64,000 bases of DNA from Mugil cephalus (lineage: Eukaryota; Chordata; Actinopteri; Mugiliformes; Mugilidae). The notes under the pieces were generated by a model that did no database searches, was not told the DNA's origin, and was given only the letters and a program-made list of their open reading frames with translations. Where the stretch lies: contig NC_061789.1 of NCBI RefSeq assembly GCF_022458985.1, forward strand, positions 20,192,357-20,256,356, written 5' to 3'. The position numbers and the translations under genes were made by a program. Within the stretch, counting starts at the first letter, position 1, and each line of letters begins with the position of its first letter. Positions 14,201 through 27,391 of the stretch are shown in pieces.

Positions 14201-16173
14201 CATAGACATCTGGCAGCTCATGCTAGCTCATCATGAAAGCTCATCTAGTGTACAACAAAATGCTGCACTATCACAGTTAGTGCTGTCCTTTCAGGAAATG
14301 GAGCATTTCCCAGCAGCAGGGTCTAATTGGCTCCTCAGGTCACAGTTTGAGCCAGAGTCGACACCAATTCCCAAAAATGCCCATTTAAGTAAATCTATCC
14401 ACAATACGATATACAAACAAAAAACCTTGTGAAGGTATGCAACTCTGTCTCTTATAAATCACGTTTATCTGCTCTTACAGCTGAGGAGCGTAACACTGAT
14501 GGATTTAATGATATAAGTGACTTACACTCCAGCGTTTTCACCATTTTTGAAATAGGAGTTTGGCACTGTTAAGATGGCGATGCCTGGAGACACCATACTG
14601 AGCTGCAAAACTGTTCTTAAGAAGAAATTACAGCTGATGTCATGGAGAAGTCATTCCTCTTCATGTACAGTCAGTGGTGTTTGGATGCTGTAGCTAGTGG
14701 CACTCCTCTGATAGCACATCAGCTGTCATGATAATTATATTGTGTATCCGGAGAGTTTGCCAACAAATAAACATCATTTGTCAGAAACGAGTATAATGTG
14801 GGTATTTAGACACAAGTGAGCTGATAAATCATATTAATTCCTGTCATGAACTGTATTAATTGACAAACTGAATATAATCTGTGATCACTGCCCGGCAGAA
14901 ATGGCTCATATGTATTCAGTGCAGGAGCAGTGAAGTCTGTCTAAAACACTGTGGTTTATTAGACTCATCTGAGCAACGGTGTCAGGAAAGGGAGCCTCAG
15001 TCCTCTAAAGTGTTTCCTCAACACCTTAATCCTTGGGATGCAGAATGATGATGCAAGTGTATCCAATTAATAGAACAGGTGTGTACCCTCAGTGCCAGGA
15101 TCTGTACGGTATTGAATCTTTAAATAAAACTTGTGAAACTTAATACAGACAAATAAAAGATACAATAAATACATCAATTACAATACAGAGAAAACATGTC
15201 AATAGTTCCAAAGTAAATCTGTATTCTCACAGCAAGCTGTGTCACTGTCACATTCATTCAGCCTCTGGTATGAGCCATGGAACTTTTTTTTTTTCTTAGC
15301 ATCTTAACAGCTCTTCTCTGATGGTACGTCTGCAGTTGTTCATTATGATTTTCTAACAGTTCTAACCCTAAAAATAAACACTAATTTTTGTATTTAAATG
15401 ATGAAATGTACTGAAATGCATTAAATGTCTTGTACAGGCTGAAATGGGTTTGTTGCATTTAAGTACGCGTAAAGGAAAAAATACAAAAACTTAATATCTC
15501 CAGTATAAATGAATTGATGTGTTAAGTTTAGGTGCTGGCAGCACTTGGTTAGATTTAGAGAAAGATTAAAGTCTTGGTTTAATACAAAGTCAAAAAAAAA
15601 TTTTATTAAAGGAATCTTTCACCAACTTTAACTGGAGTGCCAAGATAGTGTTTTGTTTTGCTCGCCCACCATCCGCTCCAAGCAGCGCTACACAAATTTA
15701 GTCCTCCAGAAGTAAAGCAGAAGTTTGTAGCAGCTGAACATTATTTGCCAAACCATTATGGTACATAAACAGAGACGGCGCTGTAGGCATACATCCAAGT
15801 AAAACCATGTTATGTATGAAGTGTTCATATGTAGTATGTGCAGATGTTGACTTAAGCTTAAATACAGCCAAACCTGAGTAAATGATGGGATATAAAGGCT
15901 TAAAAAACAAAGACCATATATACGTGACTGAACTAAATAAAGCACAGATTTGTATTATCAGACATGCAAATAGACACATATTTACAGATTATAAACAGTC
16001 ATTCATTCCAGTATGAGTCCATTAATCAAAAAACTACTTTTAAGGACAGTTTTTCTGAAATGCTGAAATGGCCTATTTGCTCTGTTTTTTTCATGAGTGG
16101 CAGGTTTACCAGAGTTATAATACTGATTTCACATCAAGTAACATAAATGTGCCGTACTCTTCTATATTTTACA

Positions 16174-17625
16174 CTACAAATAACTTATCTCAAGTGAGGT
16201 ACTCTGTTCTAAGTTTTCCTCTGGAAGAGTTTTAATGGTCCCATTTTTGGCTCCATTGAGAAGTAGTGGGACAGTCAGTGTGGACCCATTGACAGACTCT
16301 TTCACCTTTGCGTCCCCAGCGTTGTCATTCTTGTCGGGCGTCGACAGCTCTGTTGCTCCTGGAGTTGCTCCTTTCTCCGAGAACAGCTGTTGCGAACTCT
16401 GTGGTTTGAAGCTGCTGTTTCCATTCTGAGTGATTCTGTAGATCTCAGTCATTTCTGAAACATCTTCCTCGTCGTCCTCTTCATCCCTGATGACTCGTCT
16501 CAGGCTCTCTCTGGGCATGAGCGCCCTCCTGCCCTCCTCCTGCTGCTGGTGCTCCATGGGCTCATGGTTCTCCACCTTCCTCGTGGAGCGACACAGGGCT
16601 TTCCGGAAGCCCCTCTTGAAGTTGTCTGACAAGAAGCCATAGACGATGGGGTTGGCACAGCTGTTAGCATAGCCGAGCACTACGACAAAATAGTAAAGGC
16701 CCTGGTAGTCAGAGGGCAGGGACACCAGCAGGTTGATGATGTTGAGGGCGTAGAAAGGCAGCCAGCAGAAGACAAACACGGCAACGACGATCACAACCAT
16801 GCGTGTCACTTTCCGCTCGGACTTCCTTCGCTTGGTCGAGGTGGCGTGAACTTTTTTACCCGAACTGCGGATCTTGAAGACGATGAGCAGGTAGCAGAGA
16901 CAGATGATCAGAAGAGGACAGAAGAATCCTACGGTGGAGGTGTAAATGATGAAAGCAGCCCTCCAGATGTTAGCTGGCTGAGGCCAGGCGATGTTACAGG
17001 TGCCTCCTGCCTTCTGGATGTTAGCAAAGACGACTACAGGCATAACTACAAGAAATGAAAATGCCCACACAGTGCCGTTCACCACTTTAGCCACCTGTGG
17101 GCGGCGCCACTTAGAAGACCGAATGGGATGGACCACAGCAAGGTAGCGGTCGATGCTCATCACTGTCAGACAGAAGATGCTGGTGAACTGATTAATAGAG
17201 TCAACAGTCATAACCAATCGACACATGAAGGAGCCAAAGGGCCACGACTGGAGGGTGTTCTGAACGGCCAGGAAAGGCAGACCGAGCATGAAGAGCTCAT
17301 CAGCAATGGCCAAGTTGAGGATGTAGATGTTGGTCACTGACTCTATCTTTGAGTAGTGCAGCACAATGTGAATCACCAAAGTGTTTCCACCCAGGCCAAT
17401 GATGCATACGATGATGTATATGAGTGGGATGAGGACCCCTGCCACACTGGGACCCGAAGAGGCATCTGGGGCCGTGGAGTTGGTGGAGTTGAACAGAGTC
17501 TCGTTCAGATCGCTGTCGTTGAACATGAGCAGAAACAGAGGGAGGCCAGGCGAGGGGCTGGCAAAGCTGCCGTTCTCCCACGTCTCAGCCGTCATCTCCA
17601 GCCTGAGACGTGAATCTCCGCTCAT
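16174..17625 (-). CDS. sstr3: Somatostatin receptor type 3
   Basis: A single-exon class A GPCR of 483 residues, or 473 if translation starts at the next ATG (17595), which has the better context (G at -3). I begin at 17625 because it is the first ATG after a likely splice acceptor near 17680. Somatostatin binding activates Gi/o and lowers cAMP. The N-terminus has four N-glycosylation sequons (NDS, NET, NST, NST). Seven membrane segments follow, with [15 protein letters not shown] in TM2, [10 protein letters not shown] after TM3, [12 protein letters not shown] in TM6 and the somatostatin-receptor signature [13 protein letters not shown] in TM7. The long C-tail has an acidic run ([11 protein letters not shown]) and ends in ISYL, the same last four residues as mammalian SSTR3, which separates it from SSTR2 and SSTR5. 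The third intracellular loop lacks the mammalian APSCQ-type ciliary motif. The tail is longer than in the 418-residue human protein. Confidence 0.93.
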   Translation of the reverse strand: MSGDSRLRLEMTAETWENGSFASPSPGLPLFLLMFNDSDLNETLFNSTNSTAPDASSGPSVAGVLIPLIYIIVCIIGLGGNTLVIHIVLHYSKIESVTNIYILNLAIADELFMLGLPFLAVQNTLQSWPFGSFMCRLVMTVDSINQFTSIFCLTVMSIDRYLAVVHPIRSSKWRRPQVAKVVNGTVWAFSFLVVMPVVVFANIQKAGGTCNIAWPQPANIWRAAFIIYTSTVGFFCPLLIICLCYLLIVFKIRSSGKKVHATSTKRRKSERKVTRMVVIVVAVFVFCWLPFYALNIINLLVSLPSDYQGLYYFVVVLGYANSCANPIVYGFLSDNFKRGFRKALCRSTRKVENHEPMEHQQQEEGRRALMPRESLRRVIRDEEDDEEDVSEMTEIYRITQNGNSSFKPQSSQQLFSEKGATPGATELSTPDKNDNAGDAKVKESVNGSTLTVPLLLNGAKNGTIKTLPEENLEQSTSLEISYL

Positions 17626-17678
17626 GGATATGCTCTTCCTTTCGCTTTGTACTGCGGTCTCAGCTCCCGCCCATCTGT

Positions 17679-17685
17679 TCTGTTT
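17679..17685 (-). promoter_or_regulatory. sstr3: Likely splice acceptor upstream of the sstr3 coding exon
   Basis: On the minus strand a pyrimidine run (TTTCCCCCCC) followed by AAAACAG lies about 55 bases before the first in-frame ATG. This suggests a 5' UTR intron. Open reading frame upstream of this point (to 17769) would then be intronic and not coding. Confidence 0.5.
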
Positions 17686-19239
17686 TGGGGGGGAAATCAA
17701 ATAGTTATTGAGCAGAATATCTAGCATCCTCCATGTTTGTTGACAGTGTTGAATTTTTTGCAAACACAACTGTAGTTTCAGTATTATGTTACTACTGACT
17801 ACAAAATATTTTTTTTAATCCTTTTTGTAATATCATTATATTCAAATATTGATTAAATTCTGTCTACACTACTGATACACTGAGTACCTAAGCATTGCTT
17901 TCACCACCACCTACATTCAATAACTACCAGACCCATTTTCCACTCGCTCAGGCTTTTCACTATATTTTGAGTTGCAAAACACAGAATACTGCTGAAGCAT
18001 GACACAACATGACAAACATGTTTTAATTTAGTCTTTAAACTAAGAAATGACAGAAATTCTTTTATTACTATTATTATTATTTATTTCCTATTTTTACCCA
18101 CACATTTAGTTAGAAATTGTGATTATTGTAAATGATTGATAAGAAAATACTGGAAAATACTGTTGTTATTCATCCTGGTGACCACCAACATGTTTACAAT
18201 GAAGTGGTAAAGACAAAAAGAAAAACAGTGAGCTAATAAAATGATGAAAAGCAAACAGGAACAAGTGGGCTCAAGGTGGATATGAGATGAGTCACAGAGG
18301 AAACAATTAAAGCCGGGCTGAAGATCTGTGTTTGTAGATAGATTGATTTGGCATCTGAACCAACATTTGGTTGTTTTGATGGAGCAGGCAAATTAAACAG
18401 AACGTGTTCCCACACATGGACGACAATGATAATTGACATTTCATTAGCAGCCCAGCAGCACTATGGTTAACTCGAACTGGGAACACACAGGGAAGGGTGA
18501 GATGGCTGGAAGGAGCGGTGGAGGTGAGACTGTGTCACGCTCAGTAAACAGACACTGACCAACTACTGAAGGAAAATAACAGCTGCTACACTCACCCACA
18601 CAGTCACTTTCATTTAGAAATGAAATGGAGACTAAGAATGGGCCTTTGTTTAAGTTAATTTTAGCCACGCTGGCGACAGCAGTGCTGGTCTGTTTATTAG
18701 TCAGTCTGACACTTTGGTCTATACTGAAAAGAGACATTGTCATGAAATGTGACACAGGCATTCATGGTCCCGAGAGGCTGAATAACCATGGCGTTACCTT
18801 AAATGGTAATCTCACAACTTTTACCTCCACTGCACTTTGTATTTAGTGCTATTCAGCAAACCTTTGCATGGCCAACATTACACCAGCATACAATACACCT
18901 GCATTGCCATTGTGAGCTAGGTAGCACCAAATGTTAGTATTTGAAGAAGATTATTTGGGGGAAGTAGACATAACATGCATCCCGGGCTAGTCTCATAGCA
19001 TTTTTATGCTTCACTTAAGTCTTCTTCAATTTGTAAAAGCTGAAATGTGTCGTAATCCTTAAATATCTGCACTTATGAATGAAGCTGTTCACTGTTACCA
19101 CACTGTTGCTCCCATTTTTAGTAACCTAGTTACATACAGTGCAAATATTATGGTAGCTTTCTTTGTAGCAGGCTAAACATTACTGTCAAAAGTCAATACC
19201 ATATTTCTGTATTTGAATCTAATGTAAACAGAAAGGGGA

Positions 19240-19600
19240 ATTTGGTCAGGGTCAAATTTATTTATATAGCACATTTAGAACAACAGATGTTGACCAAAGT
19301 GCTGAATAAGTGAAAGGGCAAGGTGGACAATGCATAGAACTGCACAAATAATATTAAAGGTTACTAAGGTCTGGGAGGATCTGATGCTCTGTAGTAAACT
19401 GTTCCATTCCATTTCAGAGCAACCACCACAAAGCTTGGTCTCCTTTAGCTTTGAGCATGGAATTTGGGACTTTTAGAAGTAGCTCGTCGGTGGAACATCA
19501 GTGAACTAGTTGTGAAGACAGACTAATTCAGCTAGATATTGAGGGGGCCAGACAATTTAAGAGTTTAAAAACAAACGTGACAAACAAAACATACCAAGCA
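19240..19600 (+). repeat. Interspersed repeat common in teleosts
   Basis: It begins with AAATTTATTTATATAGCACA and CAAAGTGCTGAATAA, and continues through AGCTCGTCGGTGGA to GGGGGCCAGACAATTTAAGAG. This word order is familiar from a widespread fish repeat of uncertain class. The copy is diverged. Confidence 0.5.
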
Positions 19601-19639
19601 ATGACTGTGGACATGAAGTTTTTACCTGCTAAGTATCCG

Positions 19640-19990
19640 CATTTTGTCAACACGGTTAGCATGCTAATGTTGAGCTCAATGCATTTTTCAGTCTACCCGA
19701 GCTGCTAGCATGGAGTTGTAGTGAAATATGAAGAAACTTAATAAAATAATAATTGAGAAATATCATTTGCCTTTGCCAGCTGATCAGAAACACCAAAGCA
19801 CAAATACTAATACATCTGTTTGTTAATACGGCTAGATTCCCACACAAGGGAAACTAAAATCTAACCGCTAGCATCTCGGAAACACATTACATCTTCTTTG
19901 GTATATTCAAGAAGACACAACATAAAATGGGCAAATACGGAGCATCTACCATCAACAGGTTAGCTTAGCTTAGCATAAAGCCTGGCCAGG
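19640..19990. repeat. Repeat with GTTAGCATGCTAA and TTAGCTTAGCTTAGCAT motifs
   Basis: The motifs ACACGGTTAGCATGCTAATG (about 19651) and GGTTAGCTTAGCTTAGCATA (about 19960) are familiar components of dispersed fish repeats. Related TTAGCATGCTAACACGG wording occurs near 48876, and a looser TTAGCATTGCTAAGCTAACC near 7245. Confidence 0.4.
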
Positions 19991-20635
19991 ATTTCATAGC
20001 TTCATATTTAAGATGATTTAACTGACACAGAGTTAAATGTAAACAGAGTAAACATTTCTATAGTTGAGATACTAAGGTCTATGCTATATAGACATTATTT
20101 TCCTTATTTCCTTCAGTAGCTACACAGCTCCACCACAGAGTATTCAATCTCAGACTCAAACTGTGAACATGATTTTAGGGAAAGCCATGTCAGAAATGTT
20201 TTGTCCTTCTTTTGCTTTTAGAAAATGAACAGTGAGAACCCACAGATGTGCCCAAAGTTCGTGACAGAGTTCATCTAACAAACCAATTGCAAGGGTATTG
20301 TGACATCAGAGGCTTTCATTCTCTTGAGCTTGTTTTAAAAGACACATGATGTAGAACTCACACAGCAAACCGCAAAATAAGAAACACAAGTACAGTAGGC
20401 TATGTCTTTTCCCCTGACCTGAGTAGTTTCTTTGATTACAGCATATTGTCACATTAATCATTTTTCAATATCTCCAATTCTTTGTGATTACGGACATTTC
20501 ACATTGAATTTGGCAAATATGGGCACCATGGAAACCAGAGGAAGAGAAAACACAGAGATTAGGGCCATAAATCAAACAGAAACAAATAAAACAAGAACAG
20601 ATTTTTTCTCTCTTCTTGGGGGGAAAGTGTTTCAT

Positions 20636-20638
20636 GGA

Positions 20639-20710
<72 letters not shown>
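20636..20710 (+). repeat. (AAAG)n microsatellite
   Basis: About 18 near-perfect GAAA units. The lysine/arginine-rich ORF that spans it (20432-20866) is an artefact of the repeat. Confidence 0.95.
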
Positions 20711-23024
20711 CAATTTTGCTTCAATGTAGAGCACCAAGCTATAATGTTCTTTAATCAAATATCGATATTGACTCGATATATTAAGAAATATACATATATA
20801 ATTTTCCATTTCATCCTGCTTCACAGATTTGTTGTTGTTGGTTTGAGCACAAAGGAAAGTGAGTGAATTTGCTCAGTCTATAAAAAAATCTGATAAGCTA
20901 AATCTCTCTTCAATAGATGCACACAATTTCATATTTAAATGGTATATTACAAGATCAAGTGAATACAGAAATCAATTAAAAGGAAGTGGGAGGAGGAGCT
21001 GAGGTTGGAGATATCATGAGAGATCTGGGGAATGGCATTGCAGTTTGTTGACCAGTGTAAGTGGGTAAGAGGGTGGGTTTATCTGTTCGTTTAATTATTA
21101 TTATAATTACATTTTATTTTTTTATTATGTCATTTGTCTTTATTAGTTCTGTCTGTTGTCTCACACATTTTAAAATAACACTAACAGAGTATATTAGTAT
21201 ATTCTCTAAAATATGGGTTTTCCTCATCCATTCTTGCCAAAACAGTCTGTTGAAATAAGCTAACCGCTGTTCAGCTCTCTGGCCTCTAGTTAAGTCCCAC
21301 CCATCAAAATACGTCACACTGTGAAGGGGTTTTGATCCCAACAAATAATGAAAAATCATCTGCCCCTATCACCAAATGTCTGCTGGGCGAGCTAGCTTCT
21401 AATGCATTAGCATGCATTTGAGGTGTATTCTTCTTCTGTAGTGATTAAATGGCACCCAGCAAGAGAAATAGAATTGACAGCTGTAGCAACAGATGGTATT
21501 GCGTGTATTAGTTTGTCCCAAGTCTGGATGGAAACCTAGCCACTGGCATGTCATGTTTTATTCTCTCACTCACTTTTGTATATATGGTATTGTATTGAAT
21601 ATATTTGGCTTCTGTATATAAATTTTTTTTTTAAAGATGTTACCTTGGGCCTGTTGAGTTAGTGATTGACTTTTTTTTTCATTTCACAGACTGAAAAATA
21701 ATAATGGAAAACAATCACTATCTTAAGGACAAATCTTTGACATGTGTGCAGCAGTTACATCAGTGCACATTTCTTAATACAGTATGTGATGCCTCACAGA
21801 AATAAGTTTATTAAGTTGCCTGTCTACATCTCTCATCTCAAACAAATTGAAGTCTGATATTTCTTTATTGTATTTGTCATATTTCATTCCGCCTCATTAA
21901 TCTTCACACTGAACACCTCAGGAACTTTCAGGCCTTTCAGACCTTTCAGACCTCTCTGAAAGAGAAATCCATTTAAGTTGCAAATTGAGGTTCTGAACTG
22001 CTGCCAGTATCATGTGGGAGCGAGACATCCTGTGACGCAATTGTCTGTCTCTTTTTTTAGATGTCATGGTCGGGGAGCACTTTGTTTCTGTGCACATGTG
22101 ACACCATAAATACCATAAATACCAGAATTCAATCTGTAATCAATAGCCTTGTGCTGTCACTCTAACACCAGAGACTGCTGCTTTCAGAAGCTGAAAGCAG
22201 AATACTTTGAAAAACTAGGACAGGCAGGCTAAAAAGACATGGGATCTATGTTTGAATCGTTTGATGTCTGCGGCCTTTGATTGGTTGAAGGCCTGAGCTG
22301 CATCAACGACTCATCTCTCGTGTTTATGCGGTCAGCGGTGACACATTTTTGCCACTTTGTTTATACAGTGATTCAGGACCGGAATCACAATTTAATGAAT
22401 GCCTTGCCTACAAACAAACCTTTCCATACAGAGTGGTCTTATTAAATTAGGCAGTCTTAGAGAGATTAAGAGTGAGTACAGAGGGAGAAAGGAGAACAAT
22501 GGCTTAATAGATTGAATTAATGCAATGGGATTATTTACTTAAACTCTAGACCAAATTTATGGCACACACCAAAGGATGAAACCCACTGCTAAATTGAAGG
22601 TATTACAACTTAAGTTCAGCAAGAAGACCAAACTTTCTTTTCGTGCTTACCACATTATTCCATATACCACGTTTAAATTACTGATGTTGTTTTTATCTAT
22701 TTGGGTTTGTTTGCTATGTAGCATGACATTGAAGAAGTGTGTTAGTTTGTACTTAGCATCTCTCTAAATTAATATAACTATTCCCTCTAATGATTTCAAG
22801 CGACAGTGTTAAATTACATCAAGTTGTTGTGATAAAAGGGATGAAACTACAATATATATTTTGACAGTGAGGATTTTTGTCCTCAAAAACAGTTCACAGT
22901 TGAACTAATTTCCATCTATGAACCTGAGCATTTTAGTAGGCTACTATATATACTGTATATCTTCCTCTTATACTCTCAAACTGTCACATAAGATCATAAG
23001 TTCATAAGAAAAAAAAAAAAAAAA

Positions 23025-23210
23025 GCAGATGGGTCCCTCCATATGAACTGGGTTCTGCTCAAGGTTTCTTCCTATTAAAAGTGAGTTTTTCCTTGCCATT
23101 GTCACCCTCAGGCTTGCTCTGGAGGTTGCAGGCTGGTTTTTGTAAAGCGTCTTGAGACAATTTGTATTGTTATTGGCGCTATATAAATAAAATTTAATTG
23201 GATTGAATTA
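23025..23210 (+). mobile_element. LINE 3' UTR fragment
   Basis: The sequence GCAGATGGGTCCCTCCATAT, then AAGGTTTCTTCCTATTAAAA, TTTTTCCTTGCC, CTTGAGACAATTTGTATTG and GCGCTATATAAATAAAATTT is the characteristic 3' end of an abundant teleost non-LTR retrotransposon. I think it is the same family as the ORF at 63.3 kb. It ends in a degenerate AATTGAAT-like tail. A poly(A) run precedes it. Confidence 0.65.
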
Positions 23211-26200
23211 AATCGAATTATAATGTTTAAAGATGGCAGCTAGTCTTGAGGATGAAGCACTCTTTGTCTTCTCATCATCAGTAGCTTAAGATACATGGAT
23301 AGTCTAGGGAAAGCATATGCATAAAAAATGTATCATCTGCATAGAAATGCATGTTTTACATTTGTGGTTTAGTAATATTAGATATTAAATCCCCTTGCGC
23401 AGCCCTGAATTATCACACAGAAGACCCTCTGTTGATAGGGGACTAAATACATTTACATAATGCAGCAACTACAAAATCTTGTTGAAAGTGAAGGTAAACA
23501 TAAGTGGGGGAATTGCGTGTATCTATAACTGCCAGTTCAACTGTAGCTCACTGCAGGAGCGGAAATGCCAACACCGTAACTGTCAAATGGTACTGCACCG
23601 CTGTAGTTGGGCAGAGCTCAGTGAGCATCCATCACAAAGGTCATAGTCTCTGACAGCTGGAGAACTTTAAAGGTCTGTCAGTATTTCAGGCAGGAGCGGC
23701 GTCATCCTGACAGCCGAGAAACACAGATCTTCAGGTGTATTCACGTACACAGAGTTCACAGCAAGGCTACGTTTGTATTCAGACATTTGAGAATACGATA
23801 TGAGGCACATTTTTCTTTTCATGGCACTTTTACTTCACCACAGTTCAACAGGCATGCCATTCTTTTTCAGCCCACCGCGTTTAAGAGGCTGTGAACCGCT
23901 CAAAGAAAAGTAAACCCATAAAAAATCAATCTTTAAAATAGTTGTACAATTGCAGACAGCACCAGTGTGGTCTGAGGGCCATATCTTGTAATAAGTCCAG
24001 GACAAATACCAGTCACGTTTTGCAGCTTAAGAAGGAGAAGACAACAAGAAGCTCCACCGACAAGTTGAGGAGGTTCAGAATCAGAAATGGGATTATTAAA
24101 GGAGAAATTGCTTTTCATTACAGCAGCTCCTACCCAAAGTGTACCAGTGTTCAGAACAAAGAGCAATGTAGGCAATAAGAATATGTAAGAATAAGTAGGC
24201 AATTGGTTGTTTGTTTGTCCCTCGGGTCATACAACTCCACGCCTCTGTGTGCGGAAACAGCTGGACTGTGGTCACTGCTGCTACCACTACTACATATTTT
24301 TTATCTTTTTTATTTTAAGGCATTAACCCTGGTTCTGTACGATGAGAAATTGTTTAGCATTAATTGAAGGAGATTTTACTCCTGAAGGTTTCAGTAAGGT
24401 CGCTAACATTCAAAAATTGTCTGCTTTTCTCTGCTGCCTACTAAAGTACGGTAAAAATGCAGGTTAATATAATTTAATGGTAACAGTAAATATATCCCTC
24501 CTTTTAATTTTACAGGATGCAAAGTTTCGAAATGAATGCTCAGAGATTTAAGCCACCACTAAAAAGCACAAATGAAAGCTACTCATGGTTCACAAAGACA
24601 ACTGTGTGGACTGTTGAGCACTGAGAGTACTCAGCAGTTGTGTGAAACGCAGGTCGGGGACACATGTTAAGGACGTTTTGCGGAGATGTTTGAATAGCGT
24701 ATTTGCATTGTTTTCATTTGTAGTTTCTTCTATTGAGAGGGAACGTGCAGCACCTTGAACTAAACAGTCGCTTGTGAATTGAGGAAAGTGGGAACATTAA
24801 TTATGTTCTGAATAAAAAATGATGTTCAGAACAATGTGTGACCTATTTAGAATGCATTGGCCAATTCGTTAGCCTTGATGTATAATAGCTTGGTATGATC
24901 TGTCCTGATGGTGTGCCCCTGTCTTCAAGATAATATTGGGGTATTTTGATGGATATACGTAAGGAGACTAAAATTGGAACACAGCAGTGTCATCTCTTTG
25001 TTGGCTCATCCGTGGTATTATAGATGTGTATCTAATTTAATCTATTTTTTAAATATGTGGAAGGCAGATTAATCTAGAGGTAACCATAGCAACAAACCAA
25101 AGCTTTTACTTGACAGCAGACTGAAGATTTCCTCTGTGACTCCTCATGTCGCTGTTCCTGGTGTGATGTGTACCAACTATGATGCTGCAGTACTAACTAT
25201 GAGCCCCAGTTTAATTCCTCTGCACTCATTCCCTTTGTTTCCTCACTGTCACTGACGTGACTATGTAACAAATAGTCTTAACATAAAACATGTCTTTCCT
25301 TCACAGCTCTGTCAATTTTTACTTCACTCTTCATTTACAACTGCAACATTCAATCTGAAACAGCACAACAAAAATGTCAAAAGCACAGTTTTCTTGTCTT
25401 TTTATTGTCTTCTTGAAATATTTTAAATGACTTTCAGGAAATTTGCTGGAAAAAACGCAAAGTGCACCTGAGGTGGTATTGATCTTGTCGTCTGCATCTG
25501 AACAACAAAGTCTGCAATGGCATCTCGTTGTTCTCATGTTTTGGAGCTAGCTCTAGAACTTTAGAAAGAGTAAAAAAAAAAAAAAACAGATCTTGGCCAG
25601 ATAAAACACTGCATTTCCCATTGTGGATTTGGATTGTTGAATCTGATCACATCCGTTTGTCAGGTTGCACCAGTCCTGGCTGACATTGTTTGTACACATC
25701 AGCGTCACATACGCTTTCACACCATGCGCCATCCATCACAGATCAGAATGAACATAAGCTCTACATTCTCACCCTTGGTTTATTTCCGCATCGGCGGTGG
25801 ATTCACACAAACAACTCATGTTGTTAGTTCATTAGTTTAGGAGTGAGGGCCCAGTGAAATGAAATGAACAATCCGCTATGGGCCCAAAATCTTATGAAAA
25901 TGTCACTTATGAAACCATGATATCAGTTATTTTTGTCAATTACTACTTTTATTTATTTATCTTTCTATGTTTTTATCATTTTTTTTTTTTTTTTTACAAT
26001 TTTCAGAGAATTTCTTGGAGCAAATGTCCTCATTCTCATTCTATAGTTATAGCTAAACCGTGCGCCAGGAATGTGAACTTGTTTGACGCTCCGTGTTATT
26101 GTTTTTGCTCCTGTTGAGCAGTTACAAACACTATTTCGTCTTTTTGACTTTTATCCTACTGTCCCGCCGAGCACAACAAACACCAAGTCTTCTCCTGCTA

Positions 26201-27354
26201 CATGGAGGTCGCCATCCTGTCATCTATGTGTCCATACTACCCGTTGCAGTGTGCATAGATGTTCTTGTAGTTCCACTGTTTTTAGTCCATCTCTAACTGA
26301 TCTACGCTAAACTGTCAAATAATCAGCCAACCATTACCTACAGCACATTCAGTGTCCCTGCCATTAAAACATGACTGTTACGACATCGGCACGTGTGACC
26401 ACTGGTTCACATTCATGTGGGAAGTGCTGGTCTACACGTGTGGGGAAAAAGGAAGTTGTACGCACACTTTGAGTTGTTTGTGCAGTCTGTGTGTGAGTCT
26501 TACTGAGGCTCACAAGTGACCTTGTTGCTCTTCCTGCTATTATTCAGAACGAAACAGCAGCGCCTGAATAACACAGGGGTGTGTGGTTCGGCATGTTGAT
26601 CGATGAATATTAAACCCTGATGTCCTTGTTTTGTTGTGTTGTTGTTGTTGTGTTTTTTAGGGGGGAGTCTCTTCTCCTGATCTCACTAGGTATTCGGTTG
26701 CCAATCTGAGGCTTCAGAGGAGTGAAAAAGGCTTCTCCTCCTGTGCAGAGTGCAGAACTGAGTTAATAAACCAATTCAAAGTCAATTCAAAGACAGCCTT
26801 GCCATCCATTTCTGGCTTTACTTTTAAGCTCCGCTGACCTTTTCCTGTCTCACCCAGGCTCTTAATATAACGAATGGAAATATCCTTTATCCCCCAAGAT
26901 ATTCAAGATTGATTTTAAAATTCGTTCCGATCCCAATTTACATGTGAATGTGAGGGCAGTTTAATATGTTGGACCCACAACTGAAGAAATCCACAATAAC
27001 ATAGATTAATCATAAGCAGAGAAGGATTAAAATTTCTATGAAATAGAGGCTTCCCAGTACAATTTCCCAAAGAGAATGTTTACGCTTTACAGGCTGGAAC
27101 CAAAGAACAGTAGGACTGTTTATCGACTGTGACATTTTCCGCTGCTACCACTGAACTTTTAGTCCATTTTTAACAGCTGGAGTCTGAAACGAACAAAGAG
27201 GAAAATTACCGCAACCTGTGACATGGTAATCATGCCACTCCTGAACACTGTGTTTTCTTTTCACAGGTCACAAGATTGTAAGATTTACTCTCCTCTTAAA
27301 GCACAGCTCTATCTGAAATTATACTGATTAACTTTCCACCTGCGGGGACCGTGT

Positions 27355-27356
<2 letters not shown>

Positions 27357-27390
<34 letters not shown>
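27357..27390 (+). repeat. (TG)n microsatellite
   Basis: About 16 consecutive TG dinucleotides. Confidence 0.9.

Positions 27391-27391
<1 letters not shown>

Larger units (their letters stand above)
8790..16173. other. Intergenic, no gene seen
   Basis: About 7.4 kb between the tRNA and sstr3. It holds a (TCTG)n run near 9415-9435, a degenerate CACAAAGAGAC array at about 10238-10475, an (ATT)n run at about 11226-11266, a C-rich run near 11340, and an (AC)n run near 12544-12560. The longest ORFs (for example 11698-12009, plus) have no recognisable domain, and I see no splice-linked exons. Confidence 0.6.

Noticed and set aside
17381..17704. 107-residue plus-strand ORF (and others at 17356-17613 and 16846-17058) opposite sstr3
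   Set aside because: They are antisense shadows of the GC-rich GPCR coding exon, with no start context or domain.
18625..18846. 73-residue ORF with one hydrophobic segment that looks like a small membrane protein
   Set aside because: Its end overlaps a dispersed repeat motif (CATTCATGGTCCCGAGAG), no promoter or homologue is recognisable, and a competing ORF of similar length lies on the other strand.
20432..20866. 144-residue ORF with a lysine/arginine-rich centre
   Set aside because: The centre is the translation of the (AAAG)n microsatellite, and the flanks have no recognisable content.
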